Numbered from the stretch's first letter, positions 1-11,060 are shown. The stretch: DNA of 64,000 nucleotides from Gracilariopsis chorda (GCA_003194525.1 NBIV01000149.1:1-64000); one strand, 5' to 3'. Numbers and translations are program-made. Notes: generated by a model not told the origin, from the letters alone.

Positions 1-252
1 TTCTCCCCTTAAGCCCTGCCATGACGGGTCAGGAGCCGGCTACGTACGACCAGGAGTTTGTCGTTGACCACATCGTGGATCATGTTCTGGACTCCAAAGG
101 AGTGTGGTTTTACCAAGTCCGATGGTACGGATACTCCCCGGAAGAGGACACATGGGAGCCCATTCAGCACCTCCTCGTTCCAAGGTGATAACCTACCACC
201 GCCGGACGCGGTTCCCACTCCCATCCACTTTGGGCATGGCCCAGGTTGGGTA
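1..252 (+). CDS. C3 pol C-terminus with chromodomain
   Basis: Partial. The plus-strand translation shows a chromodomain (residues EFVVDHIVDH, then WYGYSPEEDTWEPIQHLP) and ends with AQVG before the stop. The chromodomains of C1 and C2 pol end with the same AQVG. In chromoviruses a chromodomain at the integrase C-terminus directs integration to particular chromatin; that is family knowledge. The upstream pol domains are outside the window. Confidence 0.88.
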
Positions 253-590
253 GGACGATACACTGCACTATGCAGAAGATTCCGAAGACGGAAGAGAAGT
301 CTCCGAAGAGAAGAGGACACAGGAAGAGATCTGGCTACAGAAGGTTACACGAAGTAATGGACTGGATAGGGAAACCAATGGTCATTGGACGTCACACCGC
401 CTAGCGGTCCGACCGAAGTAACGGTTTAATGAAGAATACCGCCTAGCGGTCCAGCATGAAGATGCTATGAAGAAGAAAAAGAACAGTCCGGACATACGGA
501 TATAGAAGAAGGAAGTCGTTTACCACAAGCTATGGAGCGTTAAGCGCTAACCTATATCAGGTGTGTGTGCCACGGTCCAGGAATCCTGAC

Positions 591-2450
591 TTAGGATGAG
601 CCGCTCGTTGCGGTTGGTAGTTCGCAGACGCGAAAAGCCAATAACTCGCTCACGCTGGTGAGGTTGGAAGGCGCAACCACTCCAATGGACTGGAGGTGAG
701 CCCTGAGGCCAACGGCCTGAGGGTCCACGGGGACCGGAGATGCGGTAGACGGAGAAGCAGCCGCACTGGCGGCCATATTCCAGCCATCTGGAGCAGCCAC
801 ATGCTGGCCGGATCCGTCGAGATCGTCGACCATCGCCGTTACCGGGGCTACGGCCTCCTCCACCTCATCGGGGTCGTCATCCACCATTGGATCATCCTCG
901 TAGGAACCGTGCCAGTCATCGGAAAACATGAACCCAACCGGTGGCCTCGCGGAACGGAGCGTGGTACATCGCGTAACGCTAGCGCGTGAGCCCGTGAAGT
1001 CACGGATACCTCCCAAGGGTCATAGAAGACGAAGTTGCCAGCGTTTGGATTTCTCCGGCCTGGAGAGCGATCATGCCTGGAAGGCTCACCGTCAGGGACG
1101 TTGGAGACTGGGACTGTATCCCAGTTAACCATATCGATGGTGTTCAGAAGGCACTGAAGCTCATCCACATTGGCTTCGGATCCCAGAGGGATATAGAGAT
1201 CCAATCGGCGGATAACCTGGCGTAGGTGAGGAGGAATGTACCACAGACGGTTCTTGTCGTACACCTCCCAGAGGAGAAATGCGGCAACGCGAGCAGCCCA
1301 TTCGGCGAGGAAGAGAGTCCAGTAACCGGAATCCGGATTGTTGATTAATCGTGAACCGATGTAGCTGAGGCACGGAGGCATCTCCGCAAAGCATCCCCTC
1401 GGGACTTCGAACCTGCTCCACCAATGGGGAAGAGGTGCATACCGGCCGCGCATCGCGGATGGACGGAGCCTCTCGACCTCGAGATTTTGGTATGGTACCA
1501 GGAACCCGAAGCGGGAGCGCGCCTTTCGCTCAAACCGGAGTCGGTCGAAGAAGGATCCGCGATGATTCGGACGACGAAGATATCGGAACTCTGCACGCAG
1601 AATTGGGCGCCTCCAGAGGAGCATCCCGGCTTCTATTGGAGTGGACCGGAACGGTGTAGATGGCTGGTAGGCAGCAAGGTTCTCGCAGTATGAGACTTCA
1701 CCGTAGGTACGGTACCGCGAGAGGTCAAAGCTGTATTCCGTTGGTACCAGCTCATCCGGATAACTCGCGCGGGCGAGACGGTCGTAGGCGACCTTGGCCA
1801 TCCCGGCACGGGCATCATTCAGCGTCTCGAAACCATATCTGGTGCGCTTCCGTGCGAGGAACTGTGGCTCTACCGCGATACGCGTCCTCCAGTCGAAGGA
1901 GTCGACCATATCCCGGCCCTAGTCCCCCTGGGAGCTCGCCCTCCTCCACATAGGAGTCGATGAGGTCCGAGTCGGAAACCCATGTGGGGTGGAACCAGGG
2001 CGCACGCGAAAAGAGGAGAGCGTCTTCCCGGGGATTGCGGGCCCAAAGTGTCGATGGTGACACCCAGCCGGCGGCGGTCGCAGTGATCGGTATCGCTTGA
2101 GCGGAATTCCAGGCGGCGATACTCGCGGCATCCGAGGCATCCAAGGTTGGAACATGAGACGATCCTCCAGGCAGAGGCAAGGAGAGGAACCCAGAGGATG
2201 GGTGACGAACCCACGACCCCGGCGTCGCGAAGGAAGGTTGTCCGCTCGCGGAAGTCCCCTGCGGGCGCCCGCAGGCGGGTTGTTCGAAAACGGAGTGTTG
2301 GTCATAGTAGAGAGGGGCGCAGAGTCTGTTGAAGAAGGTACTGAGGGTTGATCAGTTGTAACCGTGTTGGTACGGGGGACCGGTATCTCGGCGATTCCCT
2401 TGTCGGGACTATTTATACCCTCGCGCCTCATCTCCTCACGTTTATACTCA
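591..2450 (-). pseudogene. C3 antisense ORF region, homolog of the C1/C2 antisense ORF
   Basis: Minus-strand coding remains, tail to tail with pol. Recognisable blocks shared with the C1 and C2 antisense ORFs include RPILRAEFRYL, RFGFLVPYQNLEVER, RLINNPDSGYWT and FYDPWEV, matching RPIIRAEFRYL, RFGYFIPYQNVEIER, LLMQDPRSGLWS and YFEPWEF. The region is broken in several places and is treated as a fossil. Its value is that it shows the antisense ORF is an old, inherited part of this family and not an accident of one copy. No known domain is recognised; the protein is rich in Arg, Trp and Tyr. Confidence 0.75.
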
Positions 2451-2481
2451 CGTTCGTTTTCGGCCCTTAAGGAGGGGGATG

Positions 2482-3396
2482 TGTAGTGCAATACATTCCC
2501 GCGTACGGGCGATGGTGAAACTCATATCTGAGGTGTACTCGGTGCGAGCGATGAAGCGGGATGCATGAATTTTAGCCCCCATTTACCGGGCTAATTGGCG
2601 GTCGGGTTACCCAGGGTGGTTATGGGAACATTCATATTTTGTGGTACTTGCCTGGCAAGGGTGGTGGACACGTGGCTACAGCCCCGGCCAGGAGGCCCAA
2701 AACGGCTACTTATTTTAGTATAGTTTAGGGGTTAATTTTACTTAGGCTAGTGCACTACCTACTGTACTGCACTGAGCTAGTACTTGAGCGTCGGCCGCAC
2801 GGCGGCGAGCTCACCAAGAAAAGTAACAAGAGTTCGGCTCTGACTCTATTCGCCATGCGAAGTGTCTAACTCCTCGCGGAGGTACACCGCTTGCCCGATA
2901 GTTTCACCCGACTCGCACCACCGAGGAGACCGTGCTCGTCGTACCCAGTGGGTTGTGACCACTCGTGGTATTCGTTGTTGTCGTGTGACCGCCCGTACAG
3001 GCCCTATCTCCGCCCCAGTTTTGGGTATTGATATTACCGACGTGTGTCGTGAACCGTGAGACCGTCCCTTCCCCTCATATCCCCCTAACCGCCGCGCGGT
3101 GCGTGTTCGTGTGTGTGTATCGGCACCCCCCCCTCCGGGTCTGTTCCCGCTTTCCGCACGCCCCCGTCGGGTGGTCCCTTTCCCTCTTTTGTTCCACTGT
3201 TCGCAGGCTACTTCCGGACCAGCCGTGGTTCCGACCCGTTCTAACCCCTAAACCTCCGAGGTACATCCAGGCTCCCGACGGAGTTACACCCGTCATACGG
3301 GACACGGAGGGCTTCTACCCAGCTGGGCCTACCTCTCCAAGAGAGCAAGGCTTCGAGCTGCCTTGGGTGCCTTTCCCACACCGGGATTGCACCACA
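2482..3396 (+). repeat. C3 3' LTR (915 bp)
   Basis: Begins TGTAGTGCAATACATTCCC after a purine tract and ends GGGATTGCACCACA. The C1 LTR, read in element orientation, begins TGAAGTGCAACGCCC and ends GGGCATTGCACCACA, so the terminal inverted repeats are shared while the interior has diverged. A shared inner motif AGTACTT followed by a GC-rich palindromic stretch lies near 2790. The right boundary is where E0 pol resumes. Confidence 0.75.
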
Positions 3397-5177
3397 CTTT
3401 ACAGTGCTACCTCGGGGAATAAGAAGCTGCGTTGGACCAGAGAGATGCTAGAAGCTTTCCACGGTCTGAAGAAAAAGATGACTGAGCCTCCGGTACTTTC
3501 ATTTCCAAACTTCGAGCAGCCTTTCATTGTGGAAACGGACGCCTGTAGTGTTTCACTCGGCGCAGTTCTCTCTCAGAAAAAGGAAGATGGGAAGATACAT
3601 CCTCTGCAGTTTGCCAGTCGTACTATGACCGCTGCGGAAAAGAACTACTCGGCATGTGAAAGAGAAGCATTGGCAGTTATCTTTGCTCTCAAGAAGTTCA
3701 GATTGTATCTACTCTCGTCTGTTCCATTCAAGGTAATCACGGACCATATGGCTTACGATATGCATTTCAGAAGCGCGATATACATGGACGCTTAGCTCGC
3801 TGGCTAGAATTTCTGGCCAAGTATGACTTTGAAATAGTGTATCGCGCAGGCAAGGAGAATGGCGCAGCAGATTATCTGTCAAGGATAGTTCACGGAGACG
3901 AGGTCGAGCCGTTAGAAGATGAAGGCGACCTTGCTTGTATGGCTGTTGAGCCTGACGACATCTCCGGTCTTGAACCATACTACGCAAACATTGCGCGCTT
4001 CTTGTGTGGTCTGCCTACAGATGAGACTGATGCACGCCTCCGCCAAGCAATCCGACGAAATGCGAAGAAATTCCTGGTCTGGGAAGGAAAATTGTTCGGA
4101 AGGATGCCAAACGCACTGCGAGTTGTTCCTGTTATTGGTCGGCGACAGATCATTATCAAGTCATTTCATGATGAGATTGGACACTGGGATTTGAAGACTA
4201 CAAGGAAGTTCATCACTGAGAGATACTGGTGGCCCACTATGCATGAAGATATCGGCAACTACGTCAAGAGTTGTGACGAATGCCAGAGACTCGCACCACT
4301 ACCAAGGTATTACAGCAACCTTCGGACTCCCATTTCCTCTATCTTTGACGTCTTCTCGATTGATTTTGCAGGTCCTCTTCCGACTACCGAATCCGGAAAC
4401 CGTTTCATTCTGGTTTGTGTTGAGCATTTTACTGGTTGGCCACTTGCCGTAGCGACAAAATGGTCTACGTCACAGGAGGTCATAGACTTCGTGAGAAAAG
4501 AGATCATTGCCGTGTTTGGTTTCCCTCGTATCGTGGTGTCGGACAATGCTACATGCTTCACTTCTAAGTCACTCGTCTCATTCATGGAGGACCATGGTAT
4601 CAAATGGAAAACGGTCTTGGCGTACGCCCCCATGTCCAATGGCCGAGCTGAAAGGATGGTTGGTACTCTGAAAAGAGCAATAGGAAAGAAAGCTCTGGAT
4701 AATCGTTCAAGTTGGGACGAACACCTGCCTTCAGTTCTGTACGGATACCGGCGCAGACATCTTGCCAGTGGGATCTCTCCGTTCGAGTTGCTTTACGGCG
4801 TGAAACCACGTATGACCTCCGATGAAGGTGGTGTCGTGGCACGAGTTGGGGACTCCTCCGACCGGCTCCGCTCAGTGGAGCTGCTCGCATCAAGGAATCA
4901 TAGAGCTAAACGTTCTGCTCAGAGGCCTTTGAAGGAAGTCGATGCAGTCTCCCTTACGAAGTTTGAAGTCGGTGATCTGGTCCTTGTGGCTCGTGGAAAG
5001 GCCCTGAACACTACCGTGAAATGGCCTGCTTTTTCCTCTAAGTACTTTGGCCCATGTCGTGTGGTGAGGGCTCACCATCCAAAGTACACGTTGGTTTCTC
5101 CACACAACCGGTACAATCGCCATGGAATACACGCCCGTCGTTTGAAGAAGTATATTGCGCGCCCGATGGAAGGTTAA
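3397..5177 (+). CDS. E0 pol remnant: RNase H and integrase
   Basis: RNase H block with FIVETDACSVSLGAVLSQ, NYSACEREALAVIFALKKFR and an ITDH motif, then integrase: an HHCC zinc finger (H-G-H-W ... CDECQRL), a catalytic core with SIDFAGPLP and VVSDNATCF and a Glu in NGRAERMVGTLKRAI (the D,D,E triad), and a C-terminal region ending IHARRLKKYIARP. It carries out cDNA integration and RNA-strand removal in an active element; here it is a fossil fragment. RT is absent because C3 lies upstream. Confidence 0.85.
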
Positions 5178-5221
5178 GTTTTCAGGTTGCCGCGGCGTGG
5201 CAACCCTTGAGGTAGGGTTTG

Positions 5222-6056
5222 TGTCGGTCGCTAATGTTGCGGAATGTGCCAGACATTGCTGGAACACACGTGTAGAATGTTCCAGTAGTGTCTAGCACAT
5301 TGCACGCTTTGTTGGCCCAGCAAAGACTACAGTATTTTAGTGATGCTGGCGCAAATTGTCACTTTATTATTGGTTAGTGTGCAGCTCCAGAGGTCTCTAG
5401 AAGCCAATGGAGTAACCTAGACGCACACATGAGTAACTAGCAAGTAGAAATGCGTATTTAGCTCGTTTGTAGTGCCTCTAAACACTATAAAAAGAGGTTC
5501 TGAGCTTCGGACTTCGGTCTGAACTCACCTGAACAATCGACCAACATCTAAGCCCCACCCCCTATCAACCTTCAGCCACTTCAACTATCATCAACAACCA
5601 GTGAGGCGTTCGCCACTGGATAAAGGACTTCTAGTGAGGCGTATGCCGCTAGTTGTCCAATAGGGTGGAGAAGTACCGTCGCTAAGACCGGTTGAAGCGC
5701 CTTAGGCTTGGACGGGAGACGAGTAGTGTGTACCAAAGGTGTTTCTGTCGTCTGTGAGCCCCACCGGAGCTTTGCTCGGATAACGGTGTCGGTCGAAAGA
5801 CCTGGTGATTTCCGGACGGAAGTACTTGACGGGAAGCTATCCGCAGGCGACGTGCCGTGCAACCTTTCCTGCAAAGGGCCAGCTTGGATATAGAGTGAAA
5901 GCATATCCCGCTGTTAGTAGCTCTCCTCGGGAAGCCCTGTAAGCACTGTATGCGCCTGCTTCTGGTTAGTGCAGAGGTAGGTAGGCTGCAGAATCCACTT
6001 CACATCCGGAGTGTCTGACCAGAAGCCGAGGGTCTGACCCTTAGTGATCCTTGACA
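5222..6056 (+). repeat. E0 LTR (835 bp)
   Basis: Begins TGTCGGTCGCTAATG and ends CCTTGACA (terminal TGTC/GACA inverted repeat). The start is fixed by the inverted copy at 50216-51026, whose similarity stops at the same base. A TATAAAAAG box at 5486-5494 is a likely promoter. The first 80 bases hold a large imperfect hairpin (5245-5299). A purine-containing stretch precedes it, as expected for a 3' LTR. Confidence 0.8.
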
Positions 6057-6549
6057 TAATTCTTGGGTTGCAGGCCGTTTCAACAAAGAAGTTAAGAAGT
6101 TTTATTTGGGGATTGAGCCTCTTGCTCTCCCTAGTGTTGTTTTATTTCATCGAGTGGGTTTAAGCCTTTTGATCCCACTGTTTTCAACTTGTTTTGGGGC
6201 TTTTAGCTACGAAGAGCACCCTTTTGGCTTTTATTATTACAACGTTTTGGCCCCCTGCGTCACCGTCTCGTGATGGCGCCTACATTATCCACAAGACAAC
6301 AAGCAGAAGCTCGTAAGCAAAAGCGACAAATCCTTTTCGATGAACTGTGTGTGCCCACTTTTGGGTGGACAACATTGTGTTGCCGTTCACGTGGGGTGTA
6401 GTAACAAACAGGCTGTCTTGTTGCCAAGTGTATTGTTGACGCTCGGTGGCTCCGTACGGCCCCTTTATCATTCCTCTCGTCGAGCCAAAGCCGGAAGAGC
6501 ATGTCTATTCTGCGGCAGCAGGCGTGTCTGTTAGGTTACCAGAGGCTTA
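6057..6549 (+). other. Sequence after the E0 LTR, possibly leader and gag start
   Basis: Directly after the LTR comes TAATTCTTGGGTTGCAGGCC, which could be a primer-binding site starting at TGG, then a T-rich leader. At 6273 a short ORF starts MAPTLSTRQQAEARKQKRQI, a basic and Gln-rich start that would suit a Gag protein. If so, the LTR here joins two element bodies (a tandem or recombined arrangement). The alternative is ordinary host flank. I cannot decide between them. Confidence 0.3.
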
Positions 6550-6949
6550 AAACGCATCTGCACCAGTTGGAGCTACCGAAGAGTAAACTCTTAAATCAGT
6601 CTCAGGCCTCGGGGTCACGTGCCTTCGTGCGTGCGAAAATGCTAGCATGCGTCGTTAAGCTTGATCAATAAACATCTAACAGGAACTAAACGAATGGCGA
6701 GAGTTACGCAATGTCACCTCTGGTTTCGGCCCCACAAACACGTTCAGCATTGTTTCCGACAAAGATGAGTCCTGCCTTCAACAAGGGTTGGGCGCTGTTC
6801 AGAAGTTCGAGCTCTTCGAAGTGACCTACAGCCACTGATTTGTTCGTGTACTGTAATTCGTGGGCGGCGAGCGATTTCTCGTCGCTGCTTCTTTCCCCCA
6901 AATTCATCTCCCGCTACCCTGGGCACTGGAAAAGTCGCTCGCGCATCGG

Positions 6950-7910
6950 ATGGAGCTGGTCAGGCTTAACGTGGAGGACAACATGAGCATGTGTGAGTTG
7001 GTGCCGTTCACGCTACTGCCTCTGCGTCGCTACAACGACAGCATCGCCCTTCTCGGGGCGCTGGCTTCGCTGGATGAAGACATAAACCTCGGAGGGTGTT
7101 TTATTCTGAATAAAGGATATCGGCCGGTAGAGATCGGGACAGTAGGAATTGAGCAGCCTCCGTCCTAAACGAAAAGACATTTGATAAAGAACACTGGTGA
7201 AGGGAGCGAGGCAGGGAGGGTGGGCAGAGAAATAGACATACCCGGCTTGTTGGGTGGCGAGCGGCAGCGCCGGACACTACGTAGGACGGCGCCGCCGTCT
7301 GCACGGTCGAGTGGCTTACAGAACGTACAGCCAGCGACCTACTTCTCGGATGTCTTCACAGTGTGTGAAGTTCACCCATACATGCACCGGTGTACCTAAA
7401 ACGAACAATCTCATCGACGCTTTCCCGCAGCACGGGGCGTGGAAGTTTGGGCGACTGGCTGTACGGCGAAGGAGACCGCTTCGACGATGTGTTCACACAG
7501 ATGGGCACGGAGCCTGCCATCGCGCCCGTAACATTTCTGCTGGCACTGAGCATCGTGAAATTGTGCATCATCGCGCGGGGCGCGGATGATGTTAGTCCGC
7601 AACTTGTGCCTGAGCAGGAGCTCATTGTGGATCGATACTTTGACGCCATTCACCGGCGTACACCTTCGGCGCTGCCTGCGCTGATCAAACGCGCCCCGCT
7701 ACACAGCGTCCCACTCCGGTGCTCAAGAGGTTTTGCGGTGCGTCGGAGGCGTACTTCGTGCTGCCGAGCTGCCGTGGGCTGTTAGAGAGCGTGCTTGGCA
7801 CCGTCAAGCGGTCGATTCGACGCTTTGGTCCGAGTCCGGAGTATGACGGGGACATGCACATGTGTGCGGGCGTCAAAGTTGTCGTAGCCCATGTGGAACT
7901 ACGATGCTAA
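6950..7910 (+). pseudogene. Possible degraded host gene, family not recognised
   Basis: Three nearby open stretches look protein-like but do not form one frame. 6950-7168 starts MELVRLNVEDN and includes LLGALASLDEDINLGG. The frame through about 7420-7700 includes GDWLYGEGDRFDDVFTQMG and LVPEQELIVDRYFDAIHRR. 7719-7910 starts MLKRFCGASEAYFVLPSCR. The last two are in adjacent frames close to about 7700, where the change could be a frameshift or a short intron. GC content is high, like the host genes at 52-57 kb and unlike the surrounding AT-rich flank. There is no signal peptide or known motif. It could be one eroded gene, two genes, or chance. Function unknown. Confidence 0.3.
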
Positions 7911-9549
7911 ATCGCTTTGCGCTGGATGCCTGCTGTACTGAGGGATAAGTGCAAGGTACTGGCAAGTCCCGCTAAGGGCACACGCAGTTCCGCCCGTCGA
8001 GGTGTGCCGACCTTCCGAAAAGGCCACAAAAAGAATATGGAGTTACGCCGGATGAGGAAGCCAAATGGATATGCGACTGGGTCTATTAGGGGAATTTAGC
8101 CGTCGCATAGATGATTAGCATTCTATTTGTTCTAGAAAGTTAATAAAGGGTTACCGCTGCCTCGGAATCAGAGGCACGTGCCCGTAAACAAACAAACACA
8201 CACACATGCACATGTGGTAGGAACAGTTCAAGTCTCACGTTGATGGTGGAGCAGGCTGTTCGAGTGCTCCTATTTTGAGTGGTGCTGTAAGCGTTCAAAC
8301 CAGAATGTACACGAATATTTTGTGAGCTCCGCACATACCATAGGTACACTAAAGTTAGAACAGAGAAAGCACAATGGATTGCCACACGTGCGTTTTCAGG
8401 CTTTGCATGGACTAGCCAACAGCACTATCTAAGAGTGCTGACGAATTGTTTGGAATCGCACAAACTACGACAGCACTAGAGATACGGAATTGGCATCGGT
8501 TGCGACATGGACAGGGTTGGGATAGGAGATGGTTCGGTTGCGCTTGGTAGATAGGGCGGATGCTCTTGCAGCTGTAAATCGATTGCCGTGCGATGCCCGA
8601 CAACGCACTGAAGCAGACACCAGCTTGAAAGGAGAAAGAACTTCGCAAAATGAAACAGAAGTGTAGTTTTCTGGGAATTGAACAACTCAACTCGCAAAAC
8701 AGGATGGAGGATGGGCCATGAACCGCAGAAAACCATTTGTCTCCACCTCGAAACAAGGGTCTGTTTGTGGCCTCCATTGCTTGTCCTACGGCGTTCAAGT
8801 TGTTCATGATGGCGCAACTGGCTGCGCGACAAGGGAACCGTGCCGTTGTGAGACCGCTGTCACCTTTCATCAGTACGTGTACACACCGGACATGTGCCGT
8901 GGTCGCTTTTGTCGTCACAGACCGTCAGAAAATGGTTCAGAGAAAGCAAGGACAGCCAGCAGTTGGCGCTAACCTTGCGCTACGGGTACCGTGTACACGT
9001 GTATTGTTTGGCATTCTGTACCCTCTTTGCTGTCTGGGCCCTTTTCCAGAACAAATGGACCCTATATCTATTTTTGTATTAGGTAGTATAAGTTTTTGTA
9101 CTATTTCATACATGTTAAATAAATATTTCCCTGTGGCTTCTACGAATTCAAACATGAGAGAAGAATCTGTCATAGGCCTATTTACCATTGACATTGTCAC
9201 TGACAAATTGACAACGTCGGTGCACTGGTCCGCTGTCACGGGTGCGGTTTTTGCCAACCTTATCGAAGAGCTGCATCTGAAGATGATTGGTTCTTTGGCA
9301 ACAGAACCGCATCAAGACCTCTGAACGGGTGTTGGGTAAGGCCCCTATCCTCAAACGAGCTCAATATCTTTCCTCGTCTGTGCCGAAACGCCATCCGTTT
9401 TTTGACGTGGCGTACGGGTGAAGCCTTCAGATTGATTGATTTACCTTCTTATATGAAGGTAAAATCTCGTCGAGTTCTTCATCCCATGACGTGCTGACAC
9501 CTCGTTATACTCCGCGCGGTCGATCAACCGAAACAGGACCATCCTTAAC
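7911..9549. other. Intergenic region with no convincing gene
   Basis: Open stretches occur on both strands (for example 8737-9324 plus and 8412-8832 minus). The plus one begins with a non-ATG codon, and neither shows a recognisable domain, signal peptide or coding bias. An AT-rich segment lies at 9060-9130. If the GH16 gene has an upstream exon carrying a signal peptide, it would be in the last part of this region; I could not identify one. Confidence 0.4.
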
Positions 9550-10524
9550 ATGAATTTCAAAGGGGGCTGGATTGCCCAGCCGTTCCCGCCTGTGTCATTG
9601 CAAAACGGGGAGCCATGGGTGGAAGACGTTGGAAATGAATCCAATGAAATGCAGTTAGGTCCACTCCCGAACTACAACTCGGAAGACCCGAACGCTGAGA
9701 ACTACCTACCGCCGCAAATCGTTCGTGACCAGCTTGCTAGTGGATATGAATTCGAACGAAACGATAGCTTGTCCATTGAGCTAAACGTATCGAATGACCA
9801 AACGGTGGACTCGAATCAATTGCGCAACTGGACAACCGAAAACGCGTGGACCGGTAGATTTCCGGCCATTTTCTTTGCAAAGAACTCCATCGTGAGCAAT
9901 AACTGCCTAGTGCAGGTCGTGAATATAGCGGACAGTAGCGACAGAGAGACTATTCGGCAAGAATGCTCCGACGACGAGGATGCACAGAAATGGATTGAAG
10001 ATGGTAAAGATGTGTATGATACTACTTTCTTTCGCAGTGAGCAACAGATGATGTACGGATATGTGGAAATTGCGTGCAAGCTAGGCGACAGTTCATTGTC
10101 CAGCGCGTTCTGGCTGAAGGAACACCGGGGTCTGGAACGCGAAATTGATGTATTTGAGTTCTCAACCTCAAAGAAAGACTCGGGTTACTCGGCGCCATTT
10201 TCAAACATGTACAACATGAATATACACAAGTTCACCACAGACGGCGACTTTTCGGCTCAGAGGTCAATCAACATGTGTACCAACTTGAGCCAGCAGGAGC
10301 TTATCAAGATTGGCTTTCTATGGACGACGACCCATTTGCACTGGTATATCAATGATGTGGAAATTCGTAAAGTGCAACATAATGGAGAGTTCTGCGATTT
10401 GGGAATGAACATCCAGCTGGATCGGGAGTATCTCTCCTGGTTTGGACTACCAAATGATGAACAAGGTGGCACCGATACGTTTGGGGACTTTGTTGTGCAC
10501 TACGTAAGGACGTGGAATATGTGA
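9550..10524 (+). CDS. Family 16 glycoside hydrolase (agarase/carrageenase/laminarinase-type)
   Basis: 324 residues, intronless from the first ATG; an in-frame stop lies about 60 bp upstream, so the start is fixed unless there is an upstream exon. The catalytic motif EIDVFEF gives Glu198 (nucleophile), Asp200 and Glu203 (acid/base), the ExDxxE beta-bulge form of GH16. Before it, YGYVEIACKLGDSSLSSAFWL is the usual beta-strand leading to the active site, and the C-terminal FGDFVVHYVRTW is the usual closing strand. The enzyme should cleave beta-linked galactans or glucans of the red-algal wall, either for remodelling or turnover; the exact substrate cannot be read from sequence. No signal peptide is visible in the first 30 residues, which is unusual for a secreted wall enzyme and may mean a missing 5' exon. 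Confidence 0.88.
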   Translation: MNFKGGWIAQPFPPVSLQNGEPWVEDVGNESNEMQLGPLPNYNSEDPNAENYLPPQIVRDQLASGYEFERNDSLSIELNVSNDQTVDSNQLRNWTTENAWTGRFPAIFFAKNSIVSNNCLVQVVNIADSSDRETIRQECSDDEDAQKWIEDGKDVYDTTFFRSEQQMMYGYVEIACKLGDSSLSSAFWLKEHRGLEREIDVFEFSTSKKDSGYSAPFSNMYNMNIHKFTTDGDFSAQRSINMCTNLSQQELIKIGFLWTTTHLHWYINDVEIRKVQHNGEFCDLGMNIQLDREYLSWFGLPNDEQGGTDTFGDFVVHYVRTWNM

Positions 10525-11060
10525 GTTATTTCTTCTTTTGACCTATTGTTAGTTAGCCTCCAAACACAGTGCTCTAACCGTTCATGTGTAACTTCTGAAG
10601 TGTGGCATCACACGTTGGCGAAGAAACAAGCCAGCAGGACTAGGGAAATGCTCCTATTGGGATACCTCGGTTGCTGAGAGTTACCTGGCGGATCAGACAG
10701 TGTCAAACTGGCCCATCGTTGTGACTGTTGGTTTTTTGAGAGCTCTCTGTAGTAACTAATCATTACATGTTTGCCGCCAGTGAATCATATGAGTCGTGTT
10801 CCAGCGACATATGTAACTTGACAGTTACATATCACCCTTCTGAAAGAATGCACGCAATAGAACAAGTCGCAAGTCGCTTCTTTGGTACGCTACATTTTCT
10901 GAGCAGATTCACTAACGGCTTGAAGAAACGCGTTGCGTGCAGCATTGCTTGAGATTTAGAATGAAAGCATAGTTTATTTGGTGTGTGCAATGCACAGGTA
11001 CTAGAAGAGTGCTCCAAGAACCTCAAAGGTTTCAAGAAAAATTGCAGTGTACTCTAACGA
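10525..11060. other. Intergenic region
   Basis: It lies between the 3' end of the GH16 gene and the 3' end of the minus-strand secreted gene, so it holds two convergent 3' flanks. No gene, repeat or RNA is seen. Confidence 0.5.

Larger units (their letters stand above)
1..3396 (+). mobile_element. C3: 3' part of a chromodomain Ty3/gypsy element with a convergent antisense ORF
   Basis: The 5' part lies outside the window. In order: the end of pol with a chromodomain (1-252), an ORF region on the opposite strand (591-2450), a purine tract (about 2470-2481) and the 3' LTR (2482-3396). The pol tail and the antisense ORF are homologous to those of C1 and C2, so this is a third, clearly more diverged copy of that family. 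It is broken, with several breaks in the antisense region. It sits inside the pol region of element E0; the five bases after the LTR, CTTTA, should be one copy of the target duplication, but the other copy is outside the window. Older than C1 and C2, judged by sequence divergence. Confidence 0.85.
3397..6056 (+). mobile_element. E0: truncated Ty3/gypsy element
   Basis: What remains is the RNase H and integrase part of pol plus one LTR. The 5' side is cut off by the insertion of C3, and no 5' LTR or gag is seen in the window. The LTR is almost the same sequence as the inverted, truncated LTR at 50216-51026, so the family has more than one copy locally. It belongs to a different gypsy family from C1-C3: no chromodomain and an unrelated LTR. 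Broken, by C3 and a few smaller lesions. It must be older than C3. Confidence 0.85.

Noticed and set aside
8412-9324. Overlapping open stretches on both strands (8412-8918 minus, 8737-9324 plus)
   Set aside because: Both open with non-ATG codons, overlap each other and show no motif or signal peptide.
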